From NCBI GenBank assembly GCA_035938395.1, contig DASZGY010000023.1:1-64000 (forward strand): a stretch of DNA of 64,000 bases, given 5' to 3'. Below the pieces are notes generated by a model, which did no database searches, was not told the DNA's origin, and was given only the letters and a program-made list of their open reading frames with translations. This DNA is from JALZAA01 sp035938395 (GTDB taxonomy: Bacteria; Actinomycetota; Acidimicrobiia; IMCC26256; JACDBD01). Both the position numbers and the translations under genes were made by a program. Below are positions 40,889 through 49,464 of this stretch, one piece after another (the stretch's first letter is position 1; each line of letters starts with the position of its first letter).

Positions 40889-40920
40889 ATTGTAATAACA
40901 CTACGGACGTAGTGGAAATC
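40889..40920. promoter_or_regulatory. Second suf-type operator ACTAC-N4-GTAGT with sufC -10 box
   Basis: Perfect inverted repeat ACTAC (40900-40904) / GTAGT (40909-40913), followed by GGAAATC exactly as at the sufB promoter. On the minus strand TACAAT (40889-40894) is a good -10 for sufC, placing the palindrome at the -20 to -30 region. The same site is upstream of the divergent methyltransferase (start 40942), so one regulator may affect both directions. Confidence 0.6.
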
Positions 40921-40941
40921 TCGCTCCCCGAGGAGGACAGG

Positions 40942-41712
40942 TTGAGCACGGGCGACGCGGAGGAGCGGCGGCGGCGAGTGGAGGCGTTGCCGCTTTGGAT
41001 GCACACGATCGACCTCGGCGGCGGCCTGACCACGCCGGGGGCGTGGACTCCCGACGACCACGCCGGGACCCTCGAGGCCTTCGGCCATATCGACTTGCGT
41101 GGCAAGAAGGTGCTCGACATCGGTTGCCTCGATGGCCTGTGGACGTTCGATGCGGAGCGCCGCGGCGCCGCCCAGGTGTATGCCACGGACCTCGTGTCCC
41201 AGGTCACCCCGAACCGGGAGCCCTATTTCCGGCTCGCGCACGACCTCCTCGGTTCGCGAGCCCACTACGCGCCCGATCTGTCCGTGCTCGATGTCGCCCA
41301 GCTCGGGGTCAACGACTTCGATGTCGTCCTCTACCTCGGCGTCTACTACCACCTGCGCGATCCCCTCCTTTCATTCGCACGACTCCGGCAGGTCATGCGG
41401 ACGGGGGCGATCCTGCTCGTAGAAGGGCAGGTGATCGACGCTCCCGAGGTGTACGCCAGGTTCTTCTATCGAGAGCACTACCTGGGTGACCGCTCGAATT
41501 GGTGGATTCCCACAATTCCGTGCCTCCGCCAGTGGGTCGAGTCCTCGTTCTTTGAGATCGAGGAGGAGTACCGGCAGACGTATTTCGACATGCCGCTCGT
41601 CGAACAGACGGGGCGATACGTGTTGCGCGCGCGTGCGGTCGAGCGCGCCGATCCGAACATCGCGTTTCCTGATCGTGAGCTCGAGCGGTTCGACCTCAGT
41701 CGGTACGAGTAG
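40942..41712 (+). CDS. Class I SAM-dependent methyltransferase
   Basis: 256-residue methyltransferase with motif I KKVLDIGCLDGLWTFDAERR, AQVYATDLVSQVTPN, DFDVVLYLGVYYHLRDPLL and an acceptor half with FFYREHYLGDRSNWWIPT. The VYYHLRDP and NWWIPT patterns are shared with CmoB-like and sugar or peptide methyltransferases. TTG 40942 is chosen because AGGAGG at 40931-40936 gives ideal spacing; a GTG at 40912 would put the start inside the suf-type palindrome. The 3' end overlaps the convergent acyltransferase gene by 17 bases. Substrate unknown; a surface-sugar role beside the acyltransferase is speculative. Confidence 0.75.
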   Translation: MSTGDAEERRRRVEALPLWMHTIDLGGGLTTPGAWTPDDHAGTLEAFGHIDLRGKKVLDIGCLDGLWTFDAERRGAAQVYATDLVSQVTPNREPYFRLAHDLLGSRAHYAPDLSVLDVAQLGVNDFDVVLYLGVYYHLRDPLLSFARLRQVMRTGAILLVEGQVIDAPEVYARFFYREHYLGDRSNWWIPTIPCLRQWVESSFFEIEEEYRQTYFDMPLVEQTGRYVLRARAVERADPNIAFPDRELERFDLSRYE

Positions 41713-43123
41713 GCGACGAATGATCGGCCGATCCGGGGGTCGCCGAGCTCCCGTCGCGTTGCTCGGCGGCCGACGTTCGCAAGTCCCTATCCGGGACGGA
41801 CGCGTCAAGTCCGAGCATCGCCGACGCCGGTTCGGGGAGCGATTCCGGCGCGCGGTCGGGGTCCAACTCGGGGACATACCCGGGCCTCCCGTGCCGGGCG
41901 CGCCTGCGCCGGCGCGCCCGGGGTTCGTCGGACCAGGAACGGTCGGACCGGAAGCGCGCCTGCGCCGTGATCCGCTGCGCCAGCGCGTACGTGGGTTTCT
42001 CGACGAACCGGTGGAGCAGGTACGCGGTGCCGAGCACGGCGGCGGCGGCCGCAGGCAGGGCCAGGAAGTAGCTCCCGAATGATCGCGTAAGCCACGCGAG
42101 GATCGTCCACCCGACCACGGTCACGGTCAGGTACACGGGGTAGCTCATGTCCCCAAGTATTTGGAGCGGAGCCGTCCTCGGGATCCGATTCCCGACACAA
42201 TAGAAAATCATAAAGATCACGAAGCCGGTCACGAACGAGTTGAAGTACGTCGTCGCTTGATCGACCGGCAGGTAGGGCTGCTGGAACGCCCCGTGATGCA
42301 ATGCGATCGCGGCCAAACTGATGATGGAGCCCGTCACGAGGGCGAACATGCGACGGGTCCAGAAGCCCCGATACAGCATGTGCAGCGCCACCCCCACGTA
42401 GATGAAGACCATGAATCCCAGGTTGCGACCGATGTAGAAGCGGGTCCAGAACAAGACGTCTGGTGACTTGTCCGGTGTCGGAAGCGCGCGGCCCGCCCAA
42501 ATGCTGACTGCCGTGACGAGGGCGGCCGTGCCCACCAGGACCGCCGGCCGTCGCAGCAGACGCGTGGCGGCGAGGATCGCTGCAGTCAGATAGAAGAGCT
42601 CCTCGATCGGGATCGTCCAGTAGCTCGGATCGATCCAATTCTTGCCGCCGTACTGCGCGACCAGTGTGCCGCTGGTGATCACCTGGGCGCGCTCGATCGG
42701 GAACGGGCTCCCGTGCGTCGTGATCCAGATCACGACGAGAGACAGCGCCGTCGCCACCCACAGCGTGGGGTACACGCGGAGGATGCGTCGGATGCCGAAT
42801 GCTGACATCGTCCGCCGCTCCAGTGCGAACGGGATGACGAACCCGCTGAGCATGAAGAACATCCCGACCGCGGCGGTACCGGGATCGATGTCGAGATGAT
42901 CCCTCGGCCACACATAGAGGTCATACGCAAAACTGGTCGGGAGCTCCGCGAGCGAGATCGGAGTGATGAAGGTGAACGCCTTGACGAGCGTCTTCTGCTC
43001 GCGGAACTCGAACATGAACCGGGCGAAGAGGACGACGAGCGCGGCAGAACCGCGGGCGACGTGCGCCCACCAGACGATGCGCTGCCGTTCCCCGGTGGGC
43101 TGGGCGGAGCCTGCTGCCGGCAT
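41696..43123 (-). CDS. Acyltransferase family 3 (OafA/YrhL-like) membrane protein
   Basis: 475-residue integral membrane acyltransferase with about ten helices. Diagnostic segments are IVWWAHVARGSAALVVLFAR (the usual R/H-containing first helix), AAVGMFFMLSGFVIPFALER, FGIRRILRVYPTLWVATALS, DPSYWTIPIEELFYLTAAIL and LGDMSYPVYLTVTVVGW. Members O-acetylate or acylate cell-surface sugars, lipids or antibiotics. The last 90 residues are a cytoplasmic, charged, low-complexity tail. Codon usage appears somewhat richer in A/T than the neighbours. ATG 43123 is 9 bases downstream of the FabH-like stop in transcription order, so these genes may be co-transcribed. Confidence 0.88.
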   Translation of the reverse strand: MPAAGSAQPTGERQRIVWWAHVARGSAALVVLFARFMFEFREQKTLVKAFTFITPISLAELPTSFAYDLYVWPRDHLDIDPGTAAVGMFFMLSGFVIPFALERRTMSAFGIRRILRVYPTLWVATALSLVVIWITTHGSPFPIERAQVITSGTLVAQYGGKNWIDPSYWTIPIEELFYLTAAILAATRLLRRPAVLVGTAALVTAVSIWAGRALPTPDKSPDVLFWTRFYIGRNLGFMVFIYVGVALHMLYRGFWTRRMFALVTGSIISLAAIALHHGAFQQPYLPVDQATTYFNSFVTGFVIFMIFYCVGNRIPRTAPLQILGDMSYPVYLTVTVVGWTILAWLTRSFGSYFLALPAAAAAVLGTAYLLHRFVEKPTYALAQRITAQARFRSDRSWSDEPRARRRRRARHGRPGYVPELDPDRAPESLPEPASAMLGLDASVPDRDLRTSAAEQRDGSSATPGSADHSSPTRTD

Positions 43124-43139
43124 GGGAGCGGCTACTCCG

Positions 43140-44132
43140 TTACCAGCGGATGAGCGCGGAGCCCCAGGTCATGCCGGCGCCGACGCTCGACAGCAGGACG
43201 AGGTCGCCACGTCGTAGCCGGCCGTCCTCCGCCGCCTCGGCGAGGCCGATCGGAATCGACGCGGCTGCGGTGTTGCCGAGCCGGTCGATGTTCAGTACGA
43301 CCTTCTCCGGATCGAGACCCAGCTTGTCGCCGGCGGCCTCGATGATGCGGAGGTTTGCCTGGTGAGGAACGAACCAATCGACGTCGTCCAGGTTGACCGA
43401 CGCGCGCGCCAGCGTGGCGTCGATGGACTGCACGAGCGTACGCACCGCGAACTCGAAGATCGCCCGGCCTTGCATATGCAACGTGGTCTCGCGCTGCGCG
43501 ACCGACTCTTCGGTCGACGGCTGACGGCTTCCGCCGGCGCGGATGCCCACAAGATCTGTGAGCGCGCCCTCGCAGCCCAGGTCGGACGCCAGGAGGCCGG
43601 TGTCGACGTCGGCGTCACGGGTCACGACGACCGCGCCGGCGCCGTCACCGAAGATGACCGAGGTCGCCCGGTCATCGGGGTTGAGGACCCGGGAGAACGT
43701 CTCGGCCCCGATGAGCAGCGCCCTGTCGAAGGGCCCCGAGTTCAGCAGCGCGCCCGTCATCACCAAGCCGTAGACGAAGCCCGAGCACGCCGTGTTGAGG
43801 TCGAACGACGCGCACGTCATGTCGAGCTCTCCTCCGACGAACGCAGCCGTGTGGGGGATGGGCTGCTCCGGAGTCGTGGTCGCGAGCGCCATGACGTCGA
43901 TGTCGCGGGGAGAGAGTTGCGCCTTCTCCAGGGCCGCTCGAGCCGCGTTCGTTGCCAGCGTCGCCGTCGATTCGTGCTGCGCCGCGATTCGTCGCTCGCG
44001 GATGCCGGTCTTGTCGAGGATCCATCCCTCGTCGACGCCGAAGTGCTGCTCGAGCACGGCGTTGTCCATGACCGTGGGAGGGACGTCTGATCCCCACCCG
44101 GCGAAGCGGAACGGTGTCATGCGAGTTGCCAT
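43140..44132 (-). CDS. FabH-like 3-oxoacyl-ACP synthase III
   Basis: Thiolase-fold condensing enzyme of 330 residues. The Cys-His-Asn triad is visible: Cys116 in SFDLNTACSGFVYGL, His in VDWFVPHQANLRIIEAA and Asn in NIDRLGNTAAASIP; the C-terminus has LLSSVGAGMTWGSALIRW. It would condense acyl-CoA with malonyl-ACP to start fatty-acid or a specialised lipid or polyketide chain. No fab cluster is nearby, so a specialised role is possible. ATG 44132 is chosen because AGGAAG lies just upstream; a GTG at 44159 would overlap the LLM gene. Confidence 0.92.
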   Translation of the reverse strand: MATRMTPFRFAGWGSDVPPTVMDNAVLEQHFGVDEGWILDKTGIRERRIAAQHESTATLATNAARAALEKAQLSPRDIDVMALATTTPEQPIPHTAAFVGGELDMTCASFDLNTACSGFVYGLVMTGALLNSGPFDRALLIGAETFSRVLNPDDRATSVIFGDGAGAVVVTRDADVDTGLLASDLGCEGALTDLVGIRAGGSRQPSTEESVAQRETTLHMQGRAIFEFAVRTLVQSIDATLARASVNLDDVDWFVPHQANLRIIEAAGDKLGLDPEKVVLNIDRLGNTAAASIPIGLAEAAEDGRLRRGDLVLLSSVGAGMTWGSALIRW

Positions 44133-44155
44133 GGTCTTCCTTTGGGGGTTCGTGC

Positions 44156-45130
44156 TCACGCGTTGCTGCCGAGGAGCGATTGCTTCACCTGCACGGCCCC
44201 TTCGATGGCTTCATCGACGGATCCCGCGATCGGTATGAGATTGAAGGTCTGGCATCCGGCCTCGAGGTACGGAGCGAGATGCTCGCTCACGTGCTCGGGC
44301 CGGCCGGCCGGGCAGTACCGCTCGAACGACTCGTACGGCACCCCGTAGAACCGTTGCATCGTCTCCGCCAGCCGCGTGCGGGCGGCTTCGACGTTCGTGT
44401 CGAAGCCACACCAGATCTCCATGGCGTGCTGCCATCCGACGGAGCCGCGGCCGGCGCGGTCGGCATGCTCGGCGACGAGCGTGACCGCATCGGCGAATCG
44501 GCTCGCCGAGTTGAACGCCCCGATCCAGCCGTCGCCGAGCGTCCCGGCCCGTCGCATGGAGGCGTCTGAACGGCCCCCGACGATCAACGGGATCGGCGGA
44601 TGAGGGACGGGCAGGATGCGCGTGTCCTGCAACTGGAAGAACTCGCCGTCGAAACTGACCGACTCTCCTGTGAGGAGGCGGCGCAGCAACCCGAGCGATT
44701 CGTCGGTCCGACGTCCCCGAGTGCTGACGTCGACACCGCAGTTCTCGAATTCGTGCGGGTCCTCGCCCGCGACGCCGATCCCGAACGTGAGCCGGCCGGG
44801 CGCGAAGTGCGCGAGCGTCGACAGTTGGCGCGCCACGAGCACCGGGTGCCGCAGCGGCAGTTGGTAGACACCGACGTACACACCGATGCCGGGATGGATG
44901 CCGGCGAGAGAAGCGGCGGTGATCAAGCCGTCGATGCCCTCACCACCGCGAAAGCCCACGTGGTCGATGCTGCCGACGTGGTCGAGGCCGGCGGCGGCTG
45001 CGGCGAGGATCGTGTCGCGTGTGCGCTCGTCGAGCGTCTTGACCGACACGATGCCAAGGCGAACGTCGCCCAAGAGATCCGTCCTCATCCACGACCGGGC
45101 GGGGACGGTGATCGTCCTGCCCGACACCAT
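44156..45130 (-). CDS. LLM-class F420- or FMN-dependent oxidoreductase
   Basis: Luciferase-like oxidoreductase of 324 residues from ATG 45130, or 310 if the ATG at 45088 is used. Family features are VRLGIVSVKTLDERTRDTIL, HVGSIDHVGFRGGEGIDGLI, LPLRHPVLVARQLSTLAHFA, FAPGRLTFGIGVAGEDPHEF and PIPLIVGGRSDASMRRAGTL. The GIGVAGEDP and IVGGRS elements are typical of the F420-dependent branch. It is unrelated in detail to the oxidoreductase at 34014. The FabH-like gene follows after 23 bases. Substrate unknown. Confidence 0.82.
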   Translation of the reverse strand: MVSGRTITVPARSWMRTDLLGDVRLGIVSVKTLDERTRDTILAAAAAGLDHVGSIDHVGFRGGEGIDGLITAASLAGIHPGIGVYVGVYQLPLRHPVLVARQLSTLAHFAPGRLTFGIGVAGEDPHEFENCGVDVSTRGRRTDESLGLLRRLLTGESVSFDGEFFQLQDTRILPVPHPPIPLIVGGRSDASMRRAGTLGDGWIGAFNSASRFADAVTLVAEHADRAGRGSVGWQHAMEIWCGFDTNVEAARTRLAETMQRFYGVPYESFERYCPAGRPEHVSEHLAPYLEAGCQTFNLIPIAGSVDEAIEGAVQVKQSLLGSNA

Positions 45131-45153
45131 CAATTACCTGCCGCTACGGGTCT

Positions 45154-45167
45154 GTAGACACGTAGAC
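45154..45167. promoter_or_regulatory. Tandem GTAGAC repeats in the promoter region of the LLM gene
   Basis: GTAGAC-AC-GTAGAC (45154-45167) sits inside a roughly 30-base imperfect palindrome flanked by GCTA and TAGC, between egtD and the LLM start. It looks like a regulator-binding site; no regulator gene is nearby. Confidence 0.3.
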
Positions 45168-45252
45168 GCTAGCGGAAGTTACGTCCTGGCAATCGGATCG
45201 CCCGTTGCCCGGTTCGGTGTCGAGTCTTCTGGCTCCTGGGCTGACGCGGGTG

Positions 45253-46263
45253 TCAGCTCGCGGCCGACGGGGTCGACAGGGACAGTGCGAAGTCGCCGCC
45301 GGGATCGGTCCACCAGGCCGCGAGGCCGAGACCGGCGGCGGCCAGCTCCGCCTCGACCCGCGCACGGCGGAACTTGGCGCTGATCTCGGTCCGCATCTCC
45401 TCGCCGTCCGCGAACTCGACCTGCAGATCGAGCTCGTGCACCCGCACCGTTTGCGCGCCGAGCGACCGCAGGCGCATTTCGATCCACTCTTGGTCCGAGT
45501 CCCACCGCGCGACGTGCTCGAAGCGCTCCGGCACGAAGTCGGCGTCGAGCTCTCGGTTCAGCACCGAAAGGACGTTGCGGTTGAACGCCGCCGTCACACC
45601 GGCGTCGTCGTCGTACGCGGCCACAAGCCGCTTGGGGTCCTTCACGAGGTCGGTTCCGAGGAGGAGCGTGTCGTCAGGCGCGAGCCCGGCGGCGAGGCTC
45701 CCGTAGAAGTGCGCCCGGCCCTCCGGGTCGAGGTTCCCGATCGTGCTGCCGAGGAATGCCACGAGGCGCGTACCGCCTCCCGGGATCCGGTCGAGGTGGC
45801 GCTCGAAGTCGCCGACGACGGCGTGCACGTCGACGCCGGGATACTCGCCTTCGATCGCGCGGGCCGCGTAGCGCAGGGTCGGCTCGCTCACGTCGAACGG
45901 GACGAAGCGCCGAAGGGATCCGTGCGCCGAGAGCGCGTCCAGCAACAGCCGTGTCTTCTCCGACGTGCCCGAGCCCAGCTCGACGAGCGTGTCGGCAGAT
46001 GTGCGCGCCGCGATGTCTCCGGCGTGCCGGGCGAGGATCGCGCGCTCGGTACGGGTCGGGTAGTACTCGGGGAGCCGCGTGATCTCGTCGAAGAGGCGGC
46101 AACCCTCCTCGTCGTAGAACCACTTCGGCGGGAGGACCTTCGGGCTCGCGGTGAGGCCGGCACGCGCGTCGGCCCGCAACGCGGCGGCGAGGTCGTCGGG
46201 ACCGAGGTGGACGTCGACGCGGGACGGCGATGAGGTGGGGGAGATGGTGGGCCTCTCGATCAG
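45253..46263 (-). CDS. egtD: L-histidine N-alpha-methyltransferase EgtD, apparent CTG start
   Basis: SAM-dependent enzyme that trimethylates histidine to hercynine, the first step of ergothioneine synthesis; 336 residues. Family segments are LPPKWFYDEEGCRLFDEITR, LPEYYPTRTERAILARHAGD, TLVELGSGTSEKTRLLLDAL, VAFLGSTIGNLDPEGRAHFY and LGTDLVKDPKRLVAAYDDDA. There is no ATG, GTG or TTG in frame before a TTG deep in the conserved N-domain. CTG 46263, overlapping the egtC stop as CTGA, gives the expected N-terminus, although no good ribosome site is visible, so translation probably depends on coupling to egtC. Confidence 0.93.
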   Translation of the reverse strand: MIERPTISPTSSPSRVDVHLGPDDLAAALRADARAGLTASPKVLPPKWFYDEEGCRLFDEITRLPEYYPTRTERAILARHAGDIAARTSADTLVELGSGTSEKTRLLLDALSAHGSLRRFVPFDVSEPTLRYAARAIEGEYPGVDVHAVVGDFERHLDRIPGGGTRLVAFLGSTIGNLDPEGRAHFYGSLAAGLAPDDTLLLGTDLVKDPKRLVAAYDDDAGVTAAFNRNVLSVLNRELDADFVPERFEHVARWDSDQEWIEMRLRSLGAQTVRVHELDLQVEFADGEEMRTEISAKFRRARVEAELAAAGLGLAAWWTDPGGDFALSLSTPSAAS

Positions 46264-47009
46264 AACGGGCGGACTTCGAGCTTGTCGTCGCCGAGCTCGA
46301 CGACCGAGCCGTCCTTGACGGCTTCCCAGCCGGCCTCGTCGTCGTACGGCTCCGACGCGACGACAACGGCTCCGGTGAGCTGGCGATCGTCGAACACGAA
46401 GAGCGAGTTGCGGCACGCGGTGGCCGCGATGCGCTCGCCGTCGGTCAGCAGGAGGTTGAGGCGCGCCGTCGTGAGCTCTTCGACCAGTCCGATGACCGAG
46501 ACCAGCGCGTCGGCGGGCGGCGTGCCGGCGTCGAGCCGGTCGAGCACGAGCGCGAAGAGGAGCTCCGAGTCGGTGGCGCCGCCAATGCCGAGCGCGCGCG
46601 CTTCGCTCACCTTGTGCCGCAGCTCGCGGCCGACGCCGGTGCGGAACCCGGGCACGAAACCGTTGTGCGAGAAGAGCCACGGGCCCTCGGTGAACGGGGG
46701 CGTGCTCGTCTCTTCGATGGGCATGCCCGGTGACGCCGAGCGCACCGCCGCGAGCACCGCGTTCGAGCTCACGAGGCCGGCGATGCTCGCGAACGAGACG
46801 TCGGCCCAGATCTGCCGCGTTGTGCGATAGCGAGCGGGCTCGACTCGCTTGTCGCGGTCGTACCAGCCGACCCCGAACCCGTCGGCGTTGATCGTCCCGT
46901 GCGTCTGGTAGCGCGGCGCGAACGACTGCTGGAGCAACGAGTGCTCCGGCTTGATGATCAGCTTCTCGAGCGTGACCGAAGGTCCGACGTAGGCGAGGTG
47001 GCGGCACAT
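46260..47009 (-). CDS. egtC: Ergothioneine amidohydrolase EgtC (class II glutamine amidotransferase)
   Basis: N-terminal-nucleophile hydrolase of 249 residues that removes glutamate from gamma-glutamyl-hercynylcysteine sulfoxide. It begins MCRHLAYVG with the catalytic Cys2 exposed after Met removal, and has the glutamine-amidotransferase segments NADGFGVGWYDRD, PFTEGPWLFSHNGFVPGF and GATDSELLFALVLDRL. It starts 6 bases after egtB, and its stop overlaps the egtD CTG. Position in egtABCD makes the assignment secure. Confidence 0.95.
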   Translation of the reverse strand: MCRHLAYVGPSVTLEKLIIKPEHSLLQQSFAPRYQTHGTINADGFGVGWYDRDKRVEPARYRTTRQIWADVSFASIAGLVSSNAVLAAVRSASPGMPIEETSTPPFTEGPWLFSHNGFVPGFRTGVGRELRHKVSEARALGIGGATDSELLFALVLDRLDAGTPPADALVSVIGLVEELTTARLNLLLTDGERIAATACRNSLFVFDDRQLTGAVVVASEPYDDEAGWEAVKDGSVVELGDDKLEVRPF

Positions 47010-47015
47010 GCGCGT

Positions 47016-48200
47016 CTACCCGTCGGCCGCGCAGCGGAAGCCGGAGAAGATCTGTCGCCGGATCGGGTAATCCCAGTTCCGGAACGTGGCGCGGCGCACG
47101 CTGGTATCGGTCGCCCACGATCCGCCGCGCAGCACCTTGTACTCGGGCCCGAAGAACACTTCCGAGTACTCGCGGTACGGGAACGACACGAAGCCCGGGT
47201 ACCCGGCGAAGTCGGTTGCCGTCCACTCCCACACGTCGCCGATCATCTGCTGCGGCCCGCCCGGCTCGCCGTCTCGGCTCGCCGCCGCCTCCCATTCCGC
47301 CTCGGTGGGCAGACGAGCGCCCCGCCACGTGGCGAACGCGTTCGCCTCGTGCCAGCACACGTGCTGGACGGGCTCGTCGGGCGGAAGGTCCTCGCGCCGG
47401 CCGTAGCGACGGCGCGACCACTCGCCGTCCCCTTCGCGCTGCCAGAACTGCGGAGCCTCGATCGCGGCGTCCTGACGCCATTCCCATCCGGCCTCGCTCC
47501 AGAGCCGCGAGTCGTCGTAGCCGCCGTCGTCGACGAACGCGCGGTATTGACGGTTCGTGACCGGTGTGCGGTCGATCCGGAACGGCGCCAGCTCGACCTG
47601 GTGGCGCGGGCGTTCGTTGTCGTACACCCAGGCGTGCTCGTCGGTGCCGATCGCGAACGTCCCGCCGGGGACTTCGACCACGCCGGCGCCGTCCTTCTCG
47701 ACATCGGTAGGACGCCAACCGTCGGCGTCAGGATGCGCGAAGTTCTCCATCAGCTGGATCGTGGCGAGCATCGTCTCGTCGTGCTGGTGCTCGTGCTGGG
47801 CGACCATCCCGTACACGAACCCGTCTCGCAACAGCGGATCGTCACTGTCGAGATCGACCGTCGCGAGAACGTCGAGGGCGCGGGCTCGCACACCGGCTAC
47901 GAAGGCGCGCGCCTCCGCAGGCCCCAGGATCGGCAGCGACGGACGGTCCCGACGCGGGTGTTTGAACGCGTCGTAGACGTCGTCGAACAGCTCGTTGGTC
48001 GGCGCGGCGCCGACGACCTTGCGCAGCAGCCACAGCTCCTCGTAGTGGCCGATGTGGGCGAGGTCCCACGCGAGCGGCGACATCAGCGGGGACACCTGGC
48101 CGATGAGGTCGGCGTCGTCGATCGGCGCGAGCAGCCCGAGGGTGCGCTCCCGCGCGCCCTCCAGGCCGGCCTCGATGCGGCTCTCCGTGTCGACGGTCAT
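47016..48200 (-). CDS. egtB: Hercynine oxygenase EgtB (sulfoxide synthase)
   Basis: Non-heme iron enzyme, 394 residues, that joins hercynine and gamma-glutamyl-cysteine (or cysteine) with O2 to the sulfoxide. The N-terminal DinB-like domain carries the iron histidines in SPLAWDLAHIGHYEELWL (His49 or 52) and AQHEHQHDETML (His136 and His140). The C-terminal FGE-sulfatase-like domain shows GGTFAIGTDEHAWVYDNERP, LPTEAEWEAAASRDG, DVWEWTATDFAGYPGF and LRGGSWATDTSVRRATFRN. ATG 48200 overlaps the egtA stop (ATGA). Confidence 0.96.
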   Translation of the reverse strand: MTVDTESRIEAGLEGARERTLGLLAPIDDADLIGQVSPLMSPLAWDLAHIGHYEELWLLRKVVGAAPTNELFDDVYDAFKHPRRDRPSLPILGPAEARAFVAGVRARALDVLATVDLDSDDPLLRDGFVYGMVAQHEHQHDETMLATIQLMENFAHPDADGWRPTDVEKDGAGVVEVPGGTFAIGTDEHAWVYDNERPRHQVELAPFRIDRTPVTNRQYRAFVDDGGYDDSRLWSEAGWEWRQDAAIEAPQFWQREGDGEWSRRRYGRREDLPPDEPVQHVCWHEANAFATWRGARLPTEAEWEAAASRDGEPGGPQQMIGDVWEWTATDFAGYPGFVSFPYREYSEVFFGPEYKVLRGGSWATDTSVRRATFRNWDYPIRRQIFSGFRCAADG

Positions 48201-49462
48201 GCCCACGTGGCCGCCGCGAACTGGTCGGGCTCGGGGATCAGCGTCCCGTCGTCCTGCCACGCCTCGAGGCGGTCGTCGGCGGGGCACCGACCCTGGGCCA
48301 CATAGCGGTCGACGAAAGCCTCGACCGCCAGCACCGTGGTCGCGTCCGTGCCGAGGCGCACCATCGCCCGGAGCGCGACGTCGAACGCATCGCGGGCGGC
48401 GCCGGCGAAGTCGGGATGACCGAGGCCGTGGCGGGCGGCGTCGAGCCAGCGGCCGGCGGTGGGTGCGATCGCGTCCGCGGCGTCGGCGGCGGCGGTGTCG
48501 TCACAGACGAGCGTGGTGGCGACGGCCACCGCGGCGCGCCACCACGGATCGGGAAGCGAGTCGATCATCCGCATCTCGAGCCAGCCGCGCGGCCTCACGG
48601 GCGGGAAGAGCGTCGTGAAGTGGTACGAGACGTCGTCGAGGGTCGGGAAGCCGAGCTCGTGACCGTTCGCGATCCAGTCGCCGAGCGTGAGCGGCTCGAG
48701 GATGGGTACGAAGTGCGATTCGTCCCGACGGATGAACATCACTCGCGCCGCAAGCGCGTATTCGGTCCACTGTCGCACGGGGTCGGGCTCGCCGTTGCCG
48801 TCGGCGGCCGTCGTCCGGGACTCGTCCACGTCGGTCCAGACCGCCAGCCGTCGGGAGCGCCATCCACTGGGCGCGCCTTCCGAGAGCGGCGAGTTGGCGA
48901 ACGCCGCGGCGAGCAGCGGACCGGTGTCGTGGGCGCGATGCCAGCGCGCCGCGGCGTCGGCTGCCGTCGGCCCGAGGTCGACGTTCACCTGCACGGCGGC
49001 CGTCGATCGCATCATCGTGCGACCGGCCGCGCTCTCGCCGACGCCCTGGGCGTCGAAGTACGCCTCCATCGCCTCGTAGCGGGGCGAGTCGACGCAGCGG
49101 GCGCGGGCCGGGCCGGGGTCGAGGCCGAGCCCGACCAGACCGACGCCGTGGTCGGCGAGGGCGGCGCTCAGCGCGGCGGCGTCGGCGGCGATGGACGCGC
49201 AGGCCGGGCCGATGCCGCGCAGCGGCGGCGAGCTCAGCTCGACCTGGCCCCCGGGCTCGTAGGTGAGGCGGCTGCCGGCGGGGAGCTCGGCGCCCGCCTC
49301 ACCCACGACCTCGTGCCGCACCGGCTGGGTCGGGTCGGCCAGGCACACGGCCAGCCACTCGACCTCGACGCCGACCCGCCCCGAGGGGGAGGGCGGGAAG
49401 CACTGCTCCTCGACGAGTTGACGGACGTCGCGCGTTGTGAGGGACCGGCGGGCGGCGGGCAC
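48197..49462 (-). CDS. egtA: Glutamate-cysteine ligase EgtA
   Basis: ATP-dependent ligase of the GCS2/EgtA type, 421 residues, making gamma-glutamylcysteine for ergothioneine. Landmarks are GRVGVEVEWLAV, LTYEPGGQVELSSPPL, MMRSTAAVQVNVDLGP, FANSPLSEGAPSGWRSRRLA, HELGFPTLDDVSYHFTTLFP and RGWLEMRMIDSLPDPWW. Start GTG 49462 lies only 2 bases after the stop of the 24-codon ORF at 49465-49539, which has by far the best ribosome site in the region; an ATG at 49522 inside that ORF is a weaker alternative. egtA, B, C and D are all coupled by overlaps or tiny gaps; egtE is not present here. Confidence 0.93.
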   Translation of the reverse strand: MPAARRSLTTRDVRQLVEEQCFPPSPSGRVGVEVEWLAVCLADPTQPVRHEVVGEAGAELPAGSRLTYEPGGQVELSSPPLRGIGPACASIAADAAALSAALADHGVGLVGLGLDPGPARARCVDSPRYEAMEAYFDAQGVGESAAGRTMMRSTAAVQVNVDLGPTAADAAARWHRAHDTGPLLAAAFANSPLSEGAPSGWRSRRLAVWTDVDESRTTAADGNGEPDPVRQWTEYALAARVMFIRRDESHFVPILEPLTLGDWIANGHELGFPTLDDVSYHFTTLFPPVRPRGWLEMRMIDSLPDPWWRAAVAVATTLVCDDTAAADAADAIAPTAGRWLDAARHGLGHPDFAGAARDAFDVALRAMVRLGTDATTVLAVEAFVDRYVAQGRCPADDRLEAWQDDGTLIPEPDQFAAATWA

Positions 49463-49464
49463 GG

